DNA of 64,000 nucleotides from JAPPHA01 sp963664045 (GCA_963664045.2 CAXXGT010000004.1:248001-312000); one strand, 5' to 3'. Numbered from the stretch's first letter, positions 28,328-38,096 are shown. The notes: generated from the sequence alone by a model not told the origin. A program made the numbers and translations.

Positions 28328-29491
28328 ATGGAATACGAACCCCTTTCCGAAGTTCGGGAAAACCTGAAAGTCCAATGGTACCGCTCCAGGTTGGCACCGG
28401 CGCGGTTTCGCGAGCTTTCCAGGCGAAGCGACCGGCAAGGCTGGGTACTGGCCGGCGGGCACTTTGGCCTCTTCTGCCTGACGGGTGCGGCGGTTTATCT
28501 GACCTGGTCGCAGGGCCTCTGGATCGCCTTTCTGGTGGCGCTGTTCGCCCACGGCACGATCGCGTCCTTTTTCCGTGGCGTTTCTACCCACGAACTCGGC
28601 CACGGTACGGTTTTCGAGACCAAGTGGCTCAACAGTTTTTTCCTGTATCTTCTCAGCCTGATCAGCTGGTGGAACCCGTTCGACTATGCGGCCAGCCACA
28701 CCCATCACCACCGCTACACGTTGCACCCGGAGGGCGACCGCGAAGTCCTGCTGCCGCTGCACCCCAATGTGGGTCGAACCTTCCTTCTGCAGCTTTTCAC
28801 GGTCAACCTCCTGACCCAGCCGGGACGCACATTCGGCAAGGGCGGGATTCTGTCGACGATTTGGGTCACGATGCTCGATGCAATCGGCAAGGTCGGCTCG
28901 ACCGAGATCCCGGCCAACGAGTGGCTGCAGGCGCTGCACGACGACCAGCCTGACCAACACCGCCGCTCAAGGTGGTGGTCTCGCACGCAATTGGCGTTCC
29001 ACGGAGCGGTTCTTGTCGTGTCGATCCTGACCGGCCTTTGGGTCGTGCCGCTCATCGTCACCATTCCCAGCTATATCGCGAATTGGCTCAGTTACTTCGT
29101 CGGCCTGCCCCAGCATTGCGGGCTGATGGAGCACACGACCGACTTCCGCAAGAGCACGCGGTCGATGCACCTGCCCAGGTTCGTGGAATTCCTCTACTGG
29201 CACATGAACTGGCACACCGAGCATCACATGTATGCCGGCGTCCCCTGCTACAACCTTCCTGCGCTGGCAGCCGAGATCAAGGACGACATGCCCGAACCGC
29301 GCAGTCTGCGCGGAGCCTGGCGCGAGATGCTCGACATTTGGGAGCGCCAGAAGTCCGAGCCGGATTATACCTTCGACACGCCCTTACCGCCCACGGCACT
29401 GACCGAGAGGCGTCGGAAGGCGGAGGCCGGAGAATCCTCGATCGGGGAACTGGCGCCCAAGGAACTGGCCTTGGACAAGGCGCAAGCCTGA
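28328..29491 (+). CDS. Membrane fatty acid desaturase family protein
   Basis: A 387-residue integral membrane di-iron protein. Three histidine clusters are intact: HELGHGT (about residue 97), HTHHHRYT (about 124) and HMNWHTEHHMY (about 295), which bind the two irons of FA_desaturase enzymes. Helices before and between the clusters complete the fold. It could desaturate or hydroxylate a fatty acyl chain or a related lipid; regioselectivity cannot be read. It begins with MEYEPLSEVRENLKVQWYR. It is divergent from the MFS gene and part of the accessory block between hprK and the EIIA gene. Confidence 0.88.
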   Translation: MEYEPLSEVRENLKVQWYRSRLAPARFRELSRRSDRQGWVLAGGHFGLFCLTGAAVYLTWSQGLWIAFLVALFAHGTIASFFRGVSTHELGHGTVFETKWLNSFFLYLLSLISWWNPFDYAASHTHHHRYTLHPEGDREVLLPLHPNVGRTFLLQLFTVNLLTQPGRTFGKGGILSTIWVTMLDAIGKVGSTEIPANEWLQALHDDQPDQHRRSRWWSRTQLAFHGAVLVVSILTGLWVVPLIVTIPSYIANWLSYFVGLPQHCGLMEHTTDFRKSTRSMHLPRFVEFLYWHMNWHTEHHMYAGVPCYNLPALAAEIKDDMPEPRSLRGAWREMLDIWERQKSEPDYTFDTPLPPTALTERRRKAEAGESSIGELAPKELALDKAQA

Positions 29492-29877
29492 TTTTCAACT
29501 GATCATCAAGGTAACGGGCTGGACAGTGGGTGGCGCGATACGGAACTCGGCCTGACTTTCAGCCCGTCGTACGACACGACAGTCTTGATCTTCGCGGCCT
29601 TTTTCTAACCGGGCCATCATTTTTTCGCACGGGCAGTGTGGTGGGTATGTGGGGGGCCGGCTCAACGTGTCGCGCGACCGTGGCCAGGAAGCGGCGGGAA
29701 AACCGATGTGAGCTGCAGATCCCGGTTTGCGGAAGATTCCGTACACGATCGAACGGATCGGCGGCATCGGTCGGAACGCAGCCGGACTGTATCGAATCAG
29801 TTGAAGTGGCAGGCCGGGTCCGCCGTCACAGGCCAGTGCCGGCCTTGAGGAATGCGGGTGGCCCGCCAGGCGGATCT
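29492..29877. other. Intergenic region between convergent genes, nothing found
   Basis: 386 bases between the stops of the desaturase (plus) and the rhodanese (minus). No coding frame, RNA gene or T-tract terminator was recognised. Confidence 0.5.
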
Positions 29878-30321
29878 TCAGCCGTTTTCCCGAACGGTCC
29901 TTCCTCCCGCGCCCTTGCGATGTCTCTCGTCTTCGACACGCTCGACCGGACCGTCTTTTCGAACCCAGTCGGAGTATCCATCCGTCAAATGCGCGGCTTC
30001 GAATCCCATGTCCTGCAGAGTCGCGACCGTGAGCGAAGACCTCCAGCCGCTCGCACAGTGGAAGATGAACTTGTGATCTTCTCCGAAGATCGGCTTGAAA
30101 TACGGACTTCCGGGATCCACCCAGAACTCGACCATGCCCCGAGGTGCATGGAAACTGCCGGGAATCCAGCCGCTTCGCTGGCGTTCGCGTATGTCGCGGA
30201 TATCGACGACGACCACGTCGGGGTCGCCGTACGTCAACAGGAGCGCTTCCGTGTCGATTTCCTCGATCCTGGAGCGCGCCTCGGCGACCATCTCCGCAAC
30301 AGTCTTCTTGAGCTTCTTCAA
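29878..30321 (-). CDS. Single-domain rhodanese-like protein
   Basis: A 147-residue protein with one rhodanese domain: VVVVDIRDIRERQRSGWIPG, SFHAPRGMVEFW, and the active-site loop FIFHCASGWRS carrying the catalytic Cys, ending LTDGYSDWVRKDGPV. Such proteins transfer sulfane sulfur or act as thiol switches. The N-terminus KKLKKTVAEMVAEA is typical; the TTG at 30321 is the most likely start although no strong ribosome site is seen. It lies just downstream of the broken Rpn-type gene on the same strand. Confidence 0.88.
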   Translation of the reverse strand: MKKLKKTVAEMVAEARSRIEEIDTEALLLTYGDPDVVVVDIRDIRERQRSGWIPGSFHAPRGMVEFWVDPGSPYFKPIFGEDHKFIFHCASGWRSSLTVATLQDMGFEAAHLTDGYSDWVRKDGPVERVEDERHRKGAGGRTVRENG

Positions 30322-30569
30322 CGTATTCGTTCTGTCATTGGAAGTAACTGCTCGCCCCCTCCTCGCGATTGGCGGGCTTCCTGCCCGCGGCTGCCAATCT
30401 CATCGAACCCGTGCGCCGATGGCTTTGACCGCTTTCCTGTCATGGCCTTGCCCGAGACCTGAAGTTCAGCCGTGTTCGGCAGAAGCAGGCTGAATACGGA
30501 TGCACCTTTCAGGCTGGCGGTACATGTCTTCTGTCATCCCGACCCAGCCGCAGTCCGGTCTTCGCGGGT

Positions 30570-31604
30570 TCAGTGCTGGTTGCCCGGGTCGAACAGCGCT
30601 TCCAGGTTGTCGGCATCCAGAACCCGGTCGAACCCGGTCAAACCAGGCATCGGGTTCACCAGGATCGGCCACGGCGATGCGGTCCCTGACCGTCCGGGAC
30701 AACGGTGCAAACCGGCGCTCCATAATCCGCGTCAAGCCCTCTGCCTCGTTCCAGGCCCACTGCCTTGCCTCGTTGAATCAATGCCTCCGCCATCGTGCCC
30801 ATGAGGCCCTCCATGTCGTCGACACGTGCCACGCGCAGGTTCGCCTGCAGCGCGCCCATGTCTGCATCGGGATATGTCAGCAGGATATACCCGAAAACCT
30901 GCTTCTGCAAAGTTCCATCGTCGGCCAGACCCTCGGCCATCATGGCGGCAAGTTCGACCGCACGGCGCGTGAGCGCGATCAGGCCGGCCCCGAGCGCAGC
31001 GTCGCGAGACAGATCCTCGCTCGGCAGCGAGGTGCGCACACGCAGGATGAACCGTTCGCCGGGCAGGAAGACCAGTTCCGCATCGTCGGTCGCCATCATG
31101 GCGCCCAATCCGCCCGCAACCGACCAGGCGGCCTCGCCATGATGGAAAACCACCGGCACGGTCGCAGGAAGGGCGCGGAGGCGTTCCGCCTTGCCCTGCG
31201 CGTAACGCATCCATCCGCACCATGTCGCCGGCCAACTGCAACGGCGTGCCGGGATCAGCATGGCTCTTGTGCTCGGCAAGCACGTACACGAACGCCGGAC
31301 CACCGGAGGCAAGCTCGACCTTGAACAGCATGTCGGACCGGCTCCCGCGCAACGCTTCGTCCACGAAGCTGCCATCCGGCGGCACGGGCATTGCATCCGT
31401 CAGAAGCCCCGTGATCCGGTTGGGCAGATGATCGCGGATCAGGGCCGCGGCGCGTCCCGGGTCGGAAACAAGTGCCCTGAACAGGCTATCGCGAGGGGTG
31501 GCAGGAACGGTGCGGGTTCCGCTCTTTCTCCCGCGCGCCTCCTTTTCGCCTGAACGGTCGGGTGATCCGGCCACTTCCTGTTCGTCGCATTCGTTTTCGG
31601 CCAT
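30570..31604 (-). pseudogene. Rpn-family (PD-(D/E)XK) recombination-promoting nuclease/putative transposase, frameshifted
   Basis: Pieces in different frames reassemble one Rpn/YhgA-like protein. The N-terminal part (DSLFRALVSDPGRAAALIRD, GSRSDMLFKVEL, YVLAEHKSHADP with the nuclease Glu-x-Lys) runs from 31604 to about 31205. There a loss of about two bases shifts to the frame reading RYAQGKAERLRALPATVPVV. A second shift near 30735 leads to LTRIMERRFAPLSRTVRDRI. A third disruption near 30610-30630 is a perfect 10-bp tandem duplication of GACCGGGTTC on the minus strand; without it the frame continues to a stop at 30570-30572. Three lesions make it inactive. Confidence 0.85.
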
Positions 31605-32689
31605 GGGGGCGGCGTCAACGGCGGGGCCTTGCGACGTCCGGCGCGAACCGCTGGCCGCCGGCCCCGCAGGATGAAAGTGTCCCGAGCCGTTTTGCGTGGC
31701 CTGACAATCGTCTTCCTGCCGGGAGCGAAGGTGTTGGCGGCGGGGCCAGCCGTGAAGCTATCGGAGACATCAGCGCCACAATGGCGCGAACGCTTGAACA
31801 GAACCCGCCAGCCGGGAAGCTGACAGTTTCCGATGGGGCAAGCAGTTACAATTTGAAATTATCTTTCCGAATACTGGCACGCCGAATCCGGCCGTGCAAG
31901 CTTCAGTGCAATTGATCATCTCCCGGCCCGTGTCCGGAAGCGCAGGTGAAGAAAAGAATGAGATGACATGCTTGACCGCACCACGTTTGGAAAGTGGAAC
32001 GGACGCAAACCCGCGGCAATGATCGCGCCGCAAAGCCCGAGCTCAACGGGTGACTCAGAGCAGGACGTCCGGGATTGGCGCTGCACGGCGGGGGCGTTTG
32101 CACCGGCAACCCCAATGCCCCGTGAAATCGATAGAATGGCTGAAACGTTCGGGTTTCAGCCATCGACATGGTCCCGAGACGAAGATGCCACGGAATTCGC
32201 CGATCTCGCTCTGGTCCGAGGCTTCCGCAGAAGCGGATGCAGGCGAGACATTGGTTGCGGGTGACCATGCGACGTGGAATCGTTGGAAGCAGATCTGCCG
32301 GGTTGCCGGCTGCCTTGCATGCGGACAGACGGTAACCGTCTTCAGGATGATGGGACCTCCGGCACCGCAGGGAGAGACTTGCCTGAAAAGGCTTTGCATT
32401 TCCGTGCGCAGTTTTGTAACGAACGATATGTAGCGAAACGCGTTTTTGGAAGGTTCGGTAAAGTCGAACGATGTCGGCAACGTGCTTCGCTCAATCTGCA
32501 CGACACCATCCTGAGCATACACCGCTCAGACGGGAGTTTGGTCAAATTGCCTGAATCGGACTGTCCCGAATCGGAGTATTCACTGTCGAATTCCGACGGA
32601 ATGCCAGCCCGCGCCGGGTTGTGGTGGCATGGTGGCAAGTGCCTGCCCGCAAGACGCACTGATGCCACTGTTCCGGAGGCGATCCGGAC
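31605..32689. other. Long region without a supported gene
   Basis: About 1.1 kb between the broken Rpn gene and the EIIA gene. Several frames of 60-140 codons are open on both strands, but composition and lack of motifs speak against coding. rapZ, often found between hprK and the EIIA gene in relatives, is not recognisable here. The last 15 bases hold the GGAGG site of the EIIA gene. Confidence 0.5.
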
Positions 32690-33082
32690 ATGATTGGCGT
32701 GGTGATCGTCGGGCATGGCAAACTTGCCAAGGCTTATCTTGAGGCGGTCGAGCACGTCGTCGGAGAACAACCCGGGGTCTGCGCGGTTTCGATAAATTCC
32801 GATTGTGACCGCGAAGCAAAGCAACGGGAGATCTGCGAGGCTGCCGATTCCGTCGATTGCGGGAGCGGCGTTGTCTTTGCGATAGACCTGATCGGCAGTT
32901 CGCCCTGCAATCTCTCGATGGCTGCGTGCAATTGCTCTGCCCGGACGATCCTTTGCGGGGCAAATATTCCAATGCTCCTGAAGTTGCTCAAGTCGCGCCA
33001 TATGCCGCTTGATGATGCGGTTGCCGCAAGCATGGCCGCTGGCCGAAAGTACATCGATGTATGTGAGGCCAGCAGGGTATGA
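32690..33082 (+). CDS. PTS EIIA component, mannose/fructose (EIIA-Man) type
   Basis: A 130-residue protein of the EIIA-Man fold: MIGVVIVGHGKLAKAYLEAV with the phosphorylatable His in VGHG, the FAIDLIGSSPCN segment in place of the common TDMFGGTPSN, and ANIPMLLKLL. In alphaproteobacteria this protein receives phosphate from HPr and works in regulation rather than sugar uptake, since EIIB/EIIC partners are usually lacking; none is seen here. ATG at 32690 has GGAGG ten bases upstream. It is unusually Cys-rich (CNLSMAACNCSARTILCG), a possible oddity. Confidence 0.88.
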   Translation: MIGVVIVGHGKLAKAYLEAVEHVVGEQPGVCAVSINSDCDREAKQREICEAADSVDCGSGVVFAIDLIGSSPCNLSMAACNCSARTILCGANIPMLLKLLKSRHMPLDDAVAASMAAGRKYIDVCEASRV

Positions 33083-33107
33083 CCGGCGGTCTGGTCTGCT
33101 CGCCCCG

Positions 33108-33374
33108 GTGAAACAGGTCCTGACAGTTCGCAATGAAAAGGGGTTACACGCCCGGGCTTCCGCGCGATTTGTGGAAACCGTCGAGGCATTCGATGCAGAT
33201 GCGACGGTCACGAGGGACGGGATGAGTGTTCCAGGCGATTCCATCATGGGGCTGTTGATGCTGACAGCTGCCAATGGTTGCGAGATCGAGGTCGAAACGG
33301 CCGGTCCGGAAGCGGCGGAACTGGCAGGGGCATTGCAGGAACTGGTTGAAGGGCGATTTGGCGAAGGCAAGTGA
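33108..33374 (+). CDS. ptsH: HPr phosphocarrier protein
   Basis: An 88-residue HPr: VKQVLTVRNEKGLHARASAR with the active His in GLHARAS, and the regulatory Ser in PGDSIMGLLMLTAANG, the site expected for HprK. The GTG at 33108 gives the canonical N-terminus; the open frame continues upstream into the EIIA gene but that part is a shadow. It lies 25 bases after the EIIA stop, so both share a transcript. Together with HprK at 25959 it completes a regulatory PTS. Enzyme I is not in the window. Confidence 0.9.
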   Translation: MKQVLTVRNEKGLHARASARFVETVEAFDADATVTRDGMSVPGDSIMGLLMLTAANGCEIEVETAGPEAAELAGALQELVEGRFGEGK

Positions 33375-34411
33375 TACAGCCCGGTCCTGCCACGACTTTC
33401 TGGTCGATCGGCTTTGGCTGTTTTCACCAATGAACGCTGTTTCACCAATTCGCTGAAACCGGCAGTTCACTGAAAGGCCATTGGCTGTTTTCACTGAATG
33501 ATGAAACCGGGTGAAACAGAGAAGCAAATGGGGAGCGTACGGTCGAGGACGCGGTTCGCGCCCTGTCCGCGCGCGTCCCGGAAATCCTGATCGTCAGGGT
33601 CTTCACGAGCAACATCGCGCGTCTTGGCGATCGGCTCGATGCCAGATCGATTTTGGCCACGATGGGTCCGCTTCATGCTCCTCGAGAGTTTTCATTCATG
33701 AGGTTTCGAAGGCAAGCATGCCATCATCGGCCGCACCGTTCCCTGGCTGTTGCCGGGCGAAGCCCGAGTGCAGCGCGTCGGCACCGCCGGCGTGGACCTC
33801 GGCCTCGACTGGCCGCCCGGGGCGACGGCAAAACGCTTGGCTTGTCGAAGCCATGCAGGAACACGGTTACGTTCGTCGGGACAATACGGGCCGTTTTCCA
33901 CTCGAGCGCGCTGTCCTTGCCGTGGACGACCGACCCGACATCGCCGTCGATTTCCCGGTGCCAGGCGATGTCGAATTCACAAGGATTACACAGTCGCTGA
34001 TCAGCCGGTTCGCCATGCAACGCGCGGACGACGCGGATCTGGCGCTCAGGTGTTAGCGGCTGGTCGCCGTCGAAGGTCACATGCCCGACCGTGAACGCAA
34101 CCCAACCGCTACTTGAGGTCGATTCTGCTCTTCAAGGCCATCGCTTGATCTCTGGCAAGTTTCGGAATGTTGGAGATTTCGGGCCGACAAGCGTGAAAAG
34201 GTTCATTGTGGGCTCCTGCGCGCCCGGTGATCGTTCGGCGGTTGAATGGCAGCAGGATGCCTTCGGACAGATCGATGACTGGCTCAGGGGCCGTTACCCG
34301 AGGTCGTCATGACCGGAACTTCGAATGCCGGGATCCGTACCCTGGACATGCCAATCCTCTACGAGATGTCCGTCGCGTGAGACGGTCTTGTCCTCGATAC
34401 CCGCCTCCTGG
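33375..34411. other. Region of about 1 kb with possible decayed coding sequence
   Basis: No intact gene. Short stretches in different plus frames look coding-like (for example ERTVEDAVRALSARVPEILI near 33530 and MQEHGYVRRDNTGRFPLERA near 33854), consistent with one or more frameshifted genes, but no family could be named. Short direct repeats occupy its left end. Confidence 0.4.
33414..33494 (+). repeat. Short direct repeats downstream of ptsH
   Basis: TTGGCTGTTTTCAC occurs at 33414-33427 and again at 33481-33494. Between them TTTCACCAAT occurs twice (33422-33431 and 33440-33449), each followed closely by CGCTG. The cluster starts 40 bases after the ptsH stop, is AT-richer than its surroundings and may be slippage-derived or a protein-binding array. 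Confidence 0.65.
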
Positions 34412-35287
34412 CTATCGGGTCGGAACCGGAACATCCCCCCGATAGTCATAGAATCCGCGGTGGGTCTTTCGGCCCAGCCAACCCGCCTCGACATATTTGG
34501 TCAGCAACGGGCAGGGCCGGTACTTCGTGTCGGCGAGGCCGTCATGCAAAACGTTCATGATCGCGAGACATGTGTCGAGGCCGATAAAGTCGGCAAGCTC
34601 CAGGGGGCCCATCGGGTGGTTGGTCCCGAGCTTGAGAGACGTGTCGATGCTCTGCACCGAGCCGACGCCCTCGTACAGCGTATAGACAGCCTCGTTGATC
34701 ATCGGCATCAGGATCCGATTGACGATGAAGCCGGGGAAGTCTTCCGCGGTCGTCGCGGTCTTCCCGATGCTGTCAACGACCGAATACAGGACATCGTAGG
34801 TCTCGCGATCGGTGGCAATGCCTCGAATCAGCTCGACCAGTTGCATCACCGGTACCGGGTTCATGAAATGGAATCCCATGAAGCGCTCGGGCCGGTCGGT
34901 CCTGGACGCCAGGCGGGTGATCGAAATCGATGACGTGTTGGATGTCAGAATCGTGTGCGGACGAAGGTGCGGGAGGAGATCCTCGAATATCGCGGTCTTG
35001 ATGGTTTCCCGCTCGGTTGCCGCCTCGATCACGAGGTCGGTATCGCCGATGTCCGCGAGTCTCCCGACCGGGTTGATATTGCCAAGGGTTCGGGCCTTGT
35101 CGGCGGCCTCGATGACGCCACGGGCCATCTGGCGTCCCAGGTTCCGTTCGATCGTGCCGATCGCGACCGTGATGGCGTCCGGGGAGATGTCGTAGATTCT
35201 CACGTCATAGTCTGCCAGGCCGAACACATGGGCGATCCCGTTCCCCATCTGGCCGGCGCCGACAATTCCTACTGACTTGATCTCCAT
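34412..35287 (-). CDS. 3-hydroxybutyryl-CoA (3-hydroxyacyl-CoA) dehydrogenase
   Basis: A 291-residue NAD-dependent enzyme oxidising 3-hydroxyacyl-CoA to 3-oxoacyl-CoA. The N-terminal Rossmann motif is VGIVGAGQMGNGIAHVFG. The catalytic His lies in FMGFHFMNPVPVMQLVELI and the second domain contains DFPGFIVNRILMPMINEA and GTNHPMGPLELADFIGLD. ATG at 35287 (MEIKS) is preferred to one eight codons earlier because GGGGA precedes it. It follows etfB-etfA on the same strand, the usual alphaproteobacterial arrangement. It could serve butyrate, polyhydroxybutyrate or ethylmalonyl-CoA metabolism. Confidence 0.93.
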   Translation of the reverse strand: MEIKSVGIVGAGQMGNGIAHVFGLADYDVRIYDISPDAITVAIGTIERNLGRQMARGVIEAADKARTLGNINPVGRLADIGDTDLVIEAATERETIKTAIFEDLLPHLRPHTILTSNTSSISITRLASRTDRPERFMGFHFMNPVPVMQLVELIRGIATDRETYDVLYSVVDSIGKTATTAEDFPGFIVNRILMPMINEAVYTLYEGVGSVQSIDTSLKLGTNHPMGPLELADFIGLDTCLAIMNVLHDGLADTKYRPCPLLTKYVEAGWLGRKTHRGFYDYRGDVPVPTR

Positions 35288-35569
35288 CGGTAATCCCCGC
35301 AGTGTCCCCATCCGGCTCGCGTCAATCGCGACTTATAACCATTCGGCCCCGGTGGGAACAGGTACCGGTTTGGCGTCCTCGAATTCTGTTCCTGCAAGCC
35401 GCCGGCCCGAATCCGAATGACCTCGGCTTTCACCCCACCCGTAATCGGTCCTGGCCGCGTGGTGTCACGCGTTTGAGCGATGGTTCCCGCAAGGTGGAAA
35501 GATCGGCCTGGAGATGATCGCAGCTGCCGTGCCGTGCCGGTTTCGGCGACCAGCCCGAGACCCGGGCAC

Positions 35570-36505
35570 CTACAGTGCGTCGGTCAATGCGGGAACGGCT
35601 TCGAACAGATCCGCGACGAGACCGTAGTCCGCGACCTGGAAGATCGGTGCTTCCTCGTCCTTGTTGATTGCAACGATGACCCGCGAGTCCTTCATGCCCG
35701 CGAGGTGCTGGATCGCCCCCGAGATTCCACAGGCAATGTAAAGGTCAGGCGCGACAACCTTGCCGGTTTGCCCGACCTGCCAGTCATTCGGTGCGTAGCC
35801 CGAATCGACGGCAGCACGCGATGCTCCGACCGCTGCGCCGAGCTTGTCCGCCAGCGTCTCGATGATCGCAAAGCTGTCTTCCGAACCGACTCCACGACCG
35901 CCGGACACCACGATCTTTGCGGAAGTCAGCTCGGGCCGGCCGGAGTCCTGGACCTTGTCCTCGACCCATTCGGAAAGACCGGGATCACCGGTTGCCGAGA
36001 TCGACTCGACCGGCGCAGGGTCGCCGGTACCGGCGCCCGTGGCCTCGAACCCGGCGGTCCTGATGGACACGACCTTGACGGAATCCGAAGATGCAACTGT
36101 CTGGATGGCGTTTCCCGCGTAAATCGGTCGCTCGAACGTGCCGTCGTCGACGATCGCCGTGATGTCGGAGATAACCATGACGTCAAGCAGTCCGGCAACA
36201 CGCGGCAGGACGTTCTTCGCGTTTGCGGTTGCCGGCGCCACGACATGGTCGAAACGATCGGCCAGGGACACGATCAGATCGGCCACGGGTTCGGCAAGGC
36301 CGTCCTTGAGAACAGGATCATCCGCGCACAGGACCCTGGACACGCCCGCCAGCCCGGCAATTGTCGACGCTGCGCCGCCGCACCCCGAAGACGCGCACAG
36401 CACCGTGACGTCATCTTCAAGAACCGAAACGGCGGTCAGGGCCTTCGCGGTCTGATCGACCGAGAGTTCACCGCCAGTGATTTCCGCAACCAGGAGGACA
36501 GCCAT
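35570..36505 (-). CDS. etfA: Electron transfer flavoprotein alpha subunit
   Basis: A 311-residue ETF alpha subunit, which carries most of the FAD site and passes electrons from acyl-CoA dehydrogenases to ETF-ubiquinone oxidoreductase. The FAD domain shows VVSGGRGVGSEDSFAIIETLA, GASRAAVDSGYAPNDWQVGQ, TGKVVAPDLYIACGISGAIQH and VAINKDEEAPIFQVADYG. ATG at 36505 overlaps the etfB stop (TGATG), so the subunits are translationally coupled. The nearby methylsuccinyl-CoA dehydrogenase-like gene is a plausible electron donor. Confidence 0.95.
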   Translation of the reverse strand: MAVLLVAEITGGELSVDQTAKALTAVSVLEDDVTVLCASSGCGGAASTIAGLAGVSRVLCADDPVLKDGLAEPVADLIVSLADRFDHVVAPATANAKNVLPRVAGLLDVMVISDITAIVDDGTFERPIYAGNAIQTVASSDSVKVVSIRTAGFEATGAGTGDPAPVESISATGDPGLSEWVEDKVQDSGRPELTSAKIVVSGGRGVGSEDSFAIIETLADKLGAAVGASRAAVDSGYAPNDWQVGQTGKVVAPDLYIACGISGAIQHLAGMKDSRVIVAINKDEEAPIFQVADYGLVADLFEAVPALTDAL

Positions 36506-37266
36506 CAGATTACTCCCTCTTCGTCCCGAAGCTTCTCGACAAGTTCATCGACACTCGCAACCTTGACACCGGCGGCGCGACCCTCCGGTTCACGCGTCGA
36601 GAGGATTTTCAGCCTGGGCGTGATGTCGACGCCAAGGTTCTCGGGCGTCAGTTCGTCCATCGGTTTTCTCTTGGCTCTCATGATGTTGGGCAGCGACGCG
36701 TATCGCGGTTCATTGAGCCGCAGGTCGACAGTAACGATTGCGGGCAGACCAACGCGAACGACCTGGAGCCCGCCATCGACTTCCCGGGTAACGGATGCCC
36801 CATCACCATCCACGTCCAGGCCGGAGGCAAACGTTGCCTGTGGCCAGCGCAACAACGCCGCCAGCATCTGCCCTGTCGCGTTCATGTCGTTGTCGATCGC
36901 CTGCTTGCCGCAGATCACCAGCCCGGGCTGCTCCCTGTCGATCGCCGCCTTGAGCAACTTGGCGACGGCAAGGGGCTCGATGTCCGTGTGAACATCGTCG
37001 GCAGCGACGATGAGGATCGCGCGGTCGGCGCCCATGGCGAGCGCCGTCCTCAGCGTCTCCTGGTTCTGCTTGACGCCGATGGAAACGGCGACGACCTCTT
37101 CGGCCTTTTGGGCTTCCTTGAGCCTGATGGCCTCCTCGACAGCGACCTCGTCGAACGGATTCATCGACATTTTCACGTTGGCAAGGTCGACACCTCCACC
37201 ATCCCGGCGAACCCGGACCTTGACATTGTAGTCAATGACCCGCTTGACCGGTACAAGTATCTTCAT
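36505..37266 (-). CDS. etfB: Electron transfer flavoprotein beta subunit
   Basis: A 253-residue protein starting MKILVPVKRVIDYNVKVRVR, the standard N-terminus, which places the start at 37266 behind GGGAGA rather than at the longer frame start at 37302. It has the MSMNPFDEVAVEEAIRLKE segment and the signature region VDLRLNEPRYASLPNIMRAK, where the ETF recognition loop lies. It forms the heterodimer with EtfA and binds AMP. Coupled to etfA by a one-base overlap. Confidence 0.95.
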   Translation of the reverse strand: MKILVPVKRVIDYNVKVRVRRDGGGVDLANVKMSMNPFDEVAVEEAIRLKEAQKAEEVVAVSIGVKQNQETLRTALAMGADRAILIVAADDVHTDIEPLAVAKLLKAAIDREQPGLVICGKQAIDNDMNATGQMLAALLRWPQATFASGLDVDGDGASVTREVDGGLQVVRVGLPAIVTVDLRLNEPRYASLPNIMRAKRKPMDELTPENLGVDITPRLKILSTREPEGRAAGVKVASVDELVEKLRDEEGVI

Positions 37267-37516
37267 TCCGTGTCTTCTCCCGCTGGATTTCTCTGCGGCC
37301 AACTGGCCGCCGGAGCGAATCGGATTTCGGGCCGGGATTTAAGCGAATTCCGGCCGATAAGGTAGCCCAAATCGAACGCGGGCGGGGTTTGAATTCGAAG
37401 CCGGCCGGAAATCCGCGAGCCCCTGCCGGGATCATGGATTTGGTGAGGTTGCCTGCCACGTCTTGCCTCACCGCGGGCGACTCCATGCTGGCGACACCGG
37501 ACAATGTGTCATCGCG

Positions 37517-38092
37517 CTATGTTCGATTGGCTCCAGGCACCCAGAGAACGTCATCCTTTCCGCAATCATTCGCGGTGCGTGCCGCGACGAAAAACCAGTC
37601 CGACAGGCGGTTCAGGTATTTCGCCGAGTCCGGGTTGATGGTTTCCTTCTCCGAAAGGGCGATCGTCAGTCGCTCTGCGCGCCGCGCGACGGTCCGGCAG
37701 TGGTGCAAGCAGGCGGCGAGGGGCGAACCGCCGGGCAGGACAAAACTCCTGAGCGGTGCCAACCGTTCGTTCATGGCATCGATCTCGCGCTCCAGGCGCC
37801 GCGTCTGGTCGGGACAGACCCTGAGAGGCGGATTCCCGGAGTCGGTCTCGTTTCCGGAAATCGGCCGGCAGAGATCGGCCCCGAGGTCGAACAGATCGTT
37901 CTGGATCCGGATCAGGGCGGCATCGAGCTGTTCGGAGGCATGCATCCTGGCAAGGCCGACCGCCGCGTTCGTCTCGTCAACCGTGCCATAGGCACCGACC
38001 CGCGGCGAAGTCTTGGAAACACGCTGGCCGTCACCGAGGGCGGTCGAGCCGGAATCCCCGGTGCGCGTGTAGATCCTGTTCAATACGACCAC
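37517..38092 (-). CDS. Cob(I)yrinic acid a,c-diamide adenosyltransferase, PduO type
   Basis: A 191-residue ATP:cob(I)alamin adenosyltransferase that makes adenosylcobalamin. Family motifs are LNRIYTRTGDSGSTALGDG, RVGAYGTVDETNAAVGLAR, and in the C-terminal half FVLPGGSPLAACLHHCRTVARRAER with the conserved Arg/Glu pattern. GTG at 38092 follows GAGGG and gives the usual VVVLNRIYTRTGD start; a TTG at 38107 overlaps the upstream gene. Adenosylcobalamin would serve mutases such as methylmalonyl- and ethylmalonyl-CoA mutase. The twin-TM gene ends four bases upstream. Confidence 0.93.
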   Translation of the reverse strand: MVVLNRIYTRTGDSGSTALGDGQRVSKTSPRVGAYGTVDETNAAVGLARMHASEQLDAALIRIQNDLFDLGADLCRPISGNETDSGNPPLRVCPDQTRRLEREIDAMNERLAPLRSFVLPGGSPLAACLHHCRTVARRAERLTIALSEKETINPDSAKYLNRLSDWFFVAARTANDCGKDDVLWVPGANRT

Positions 38093-38096
38093 GGTC

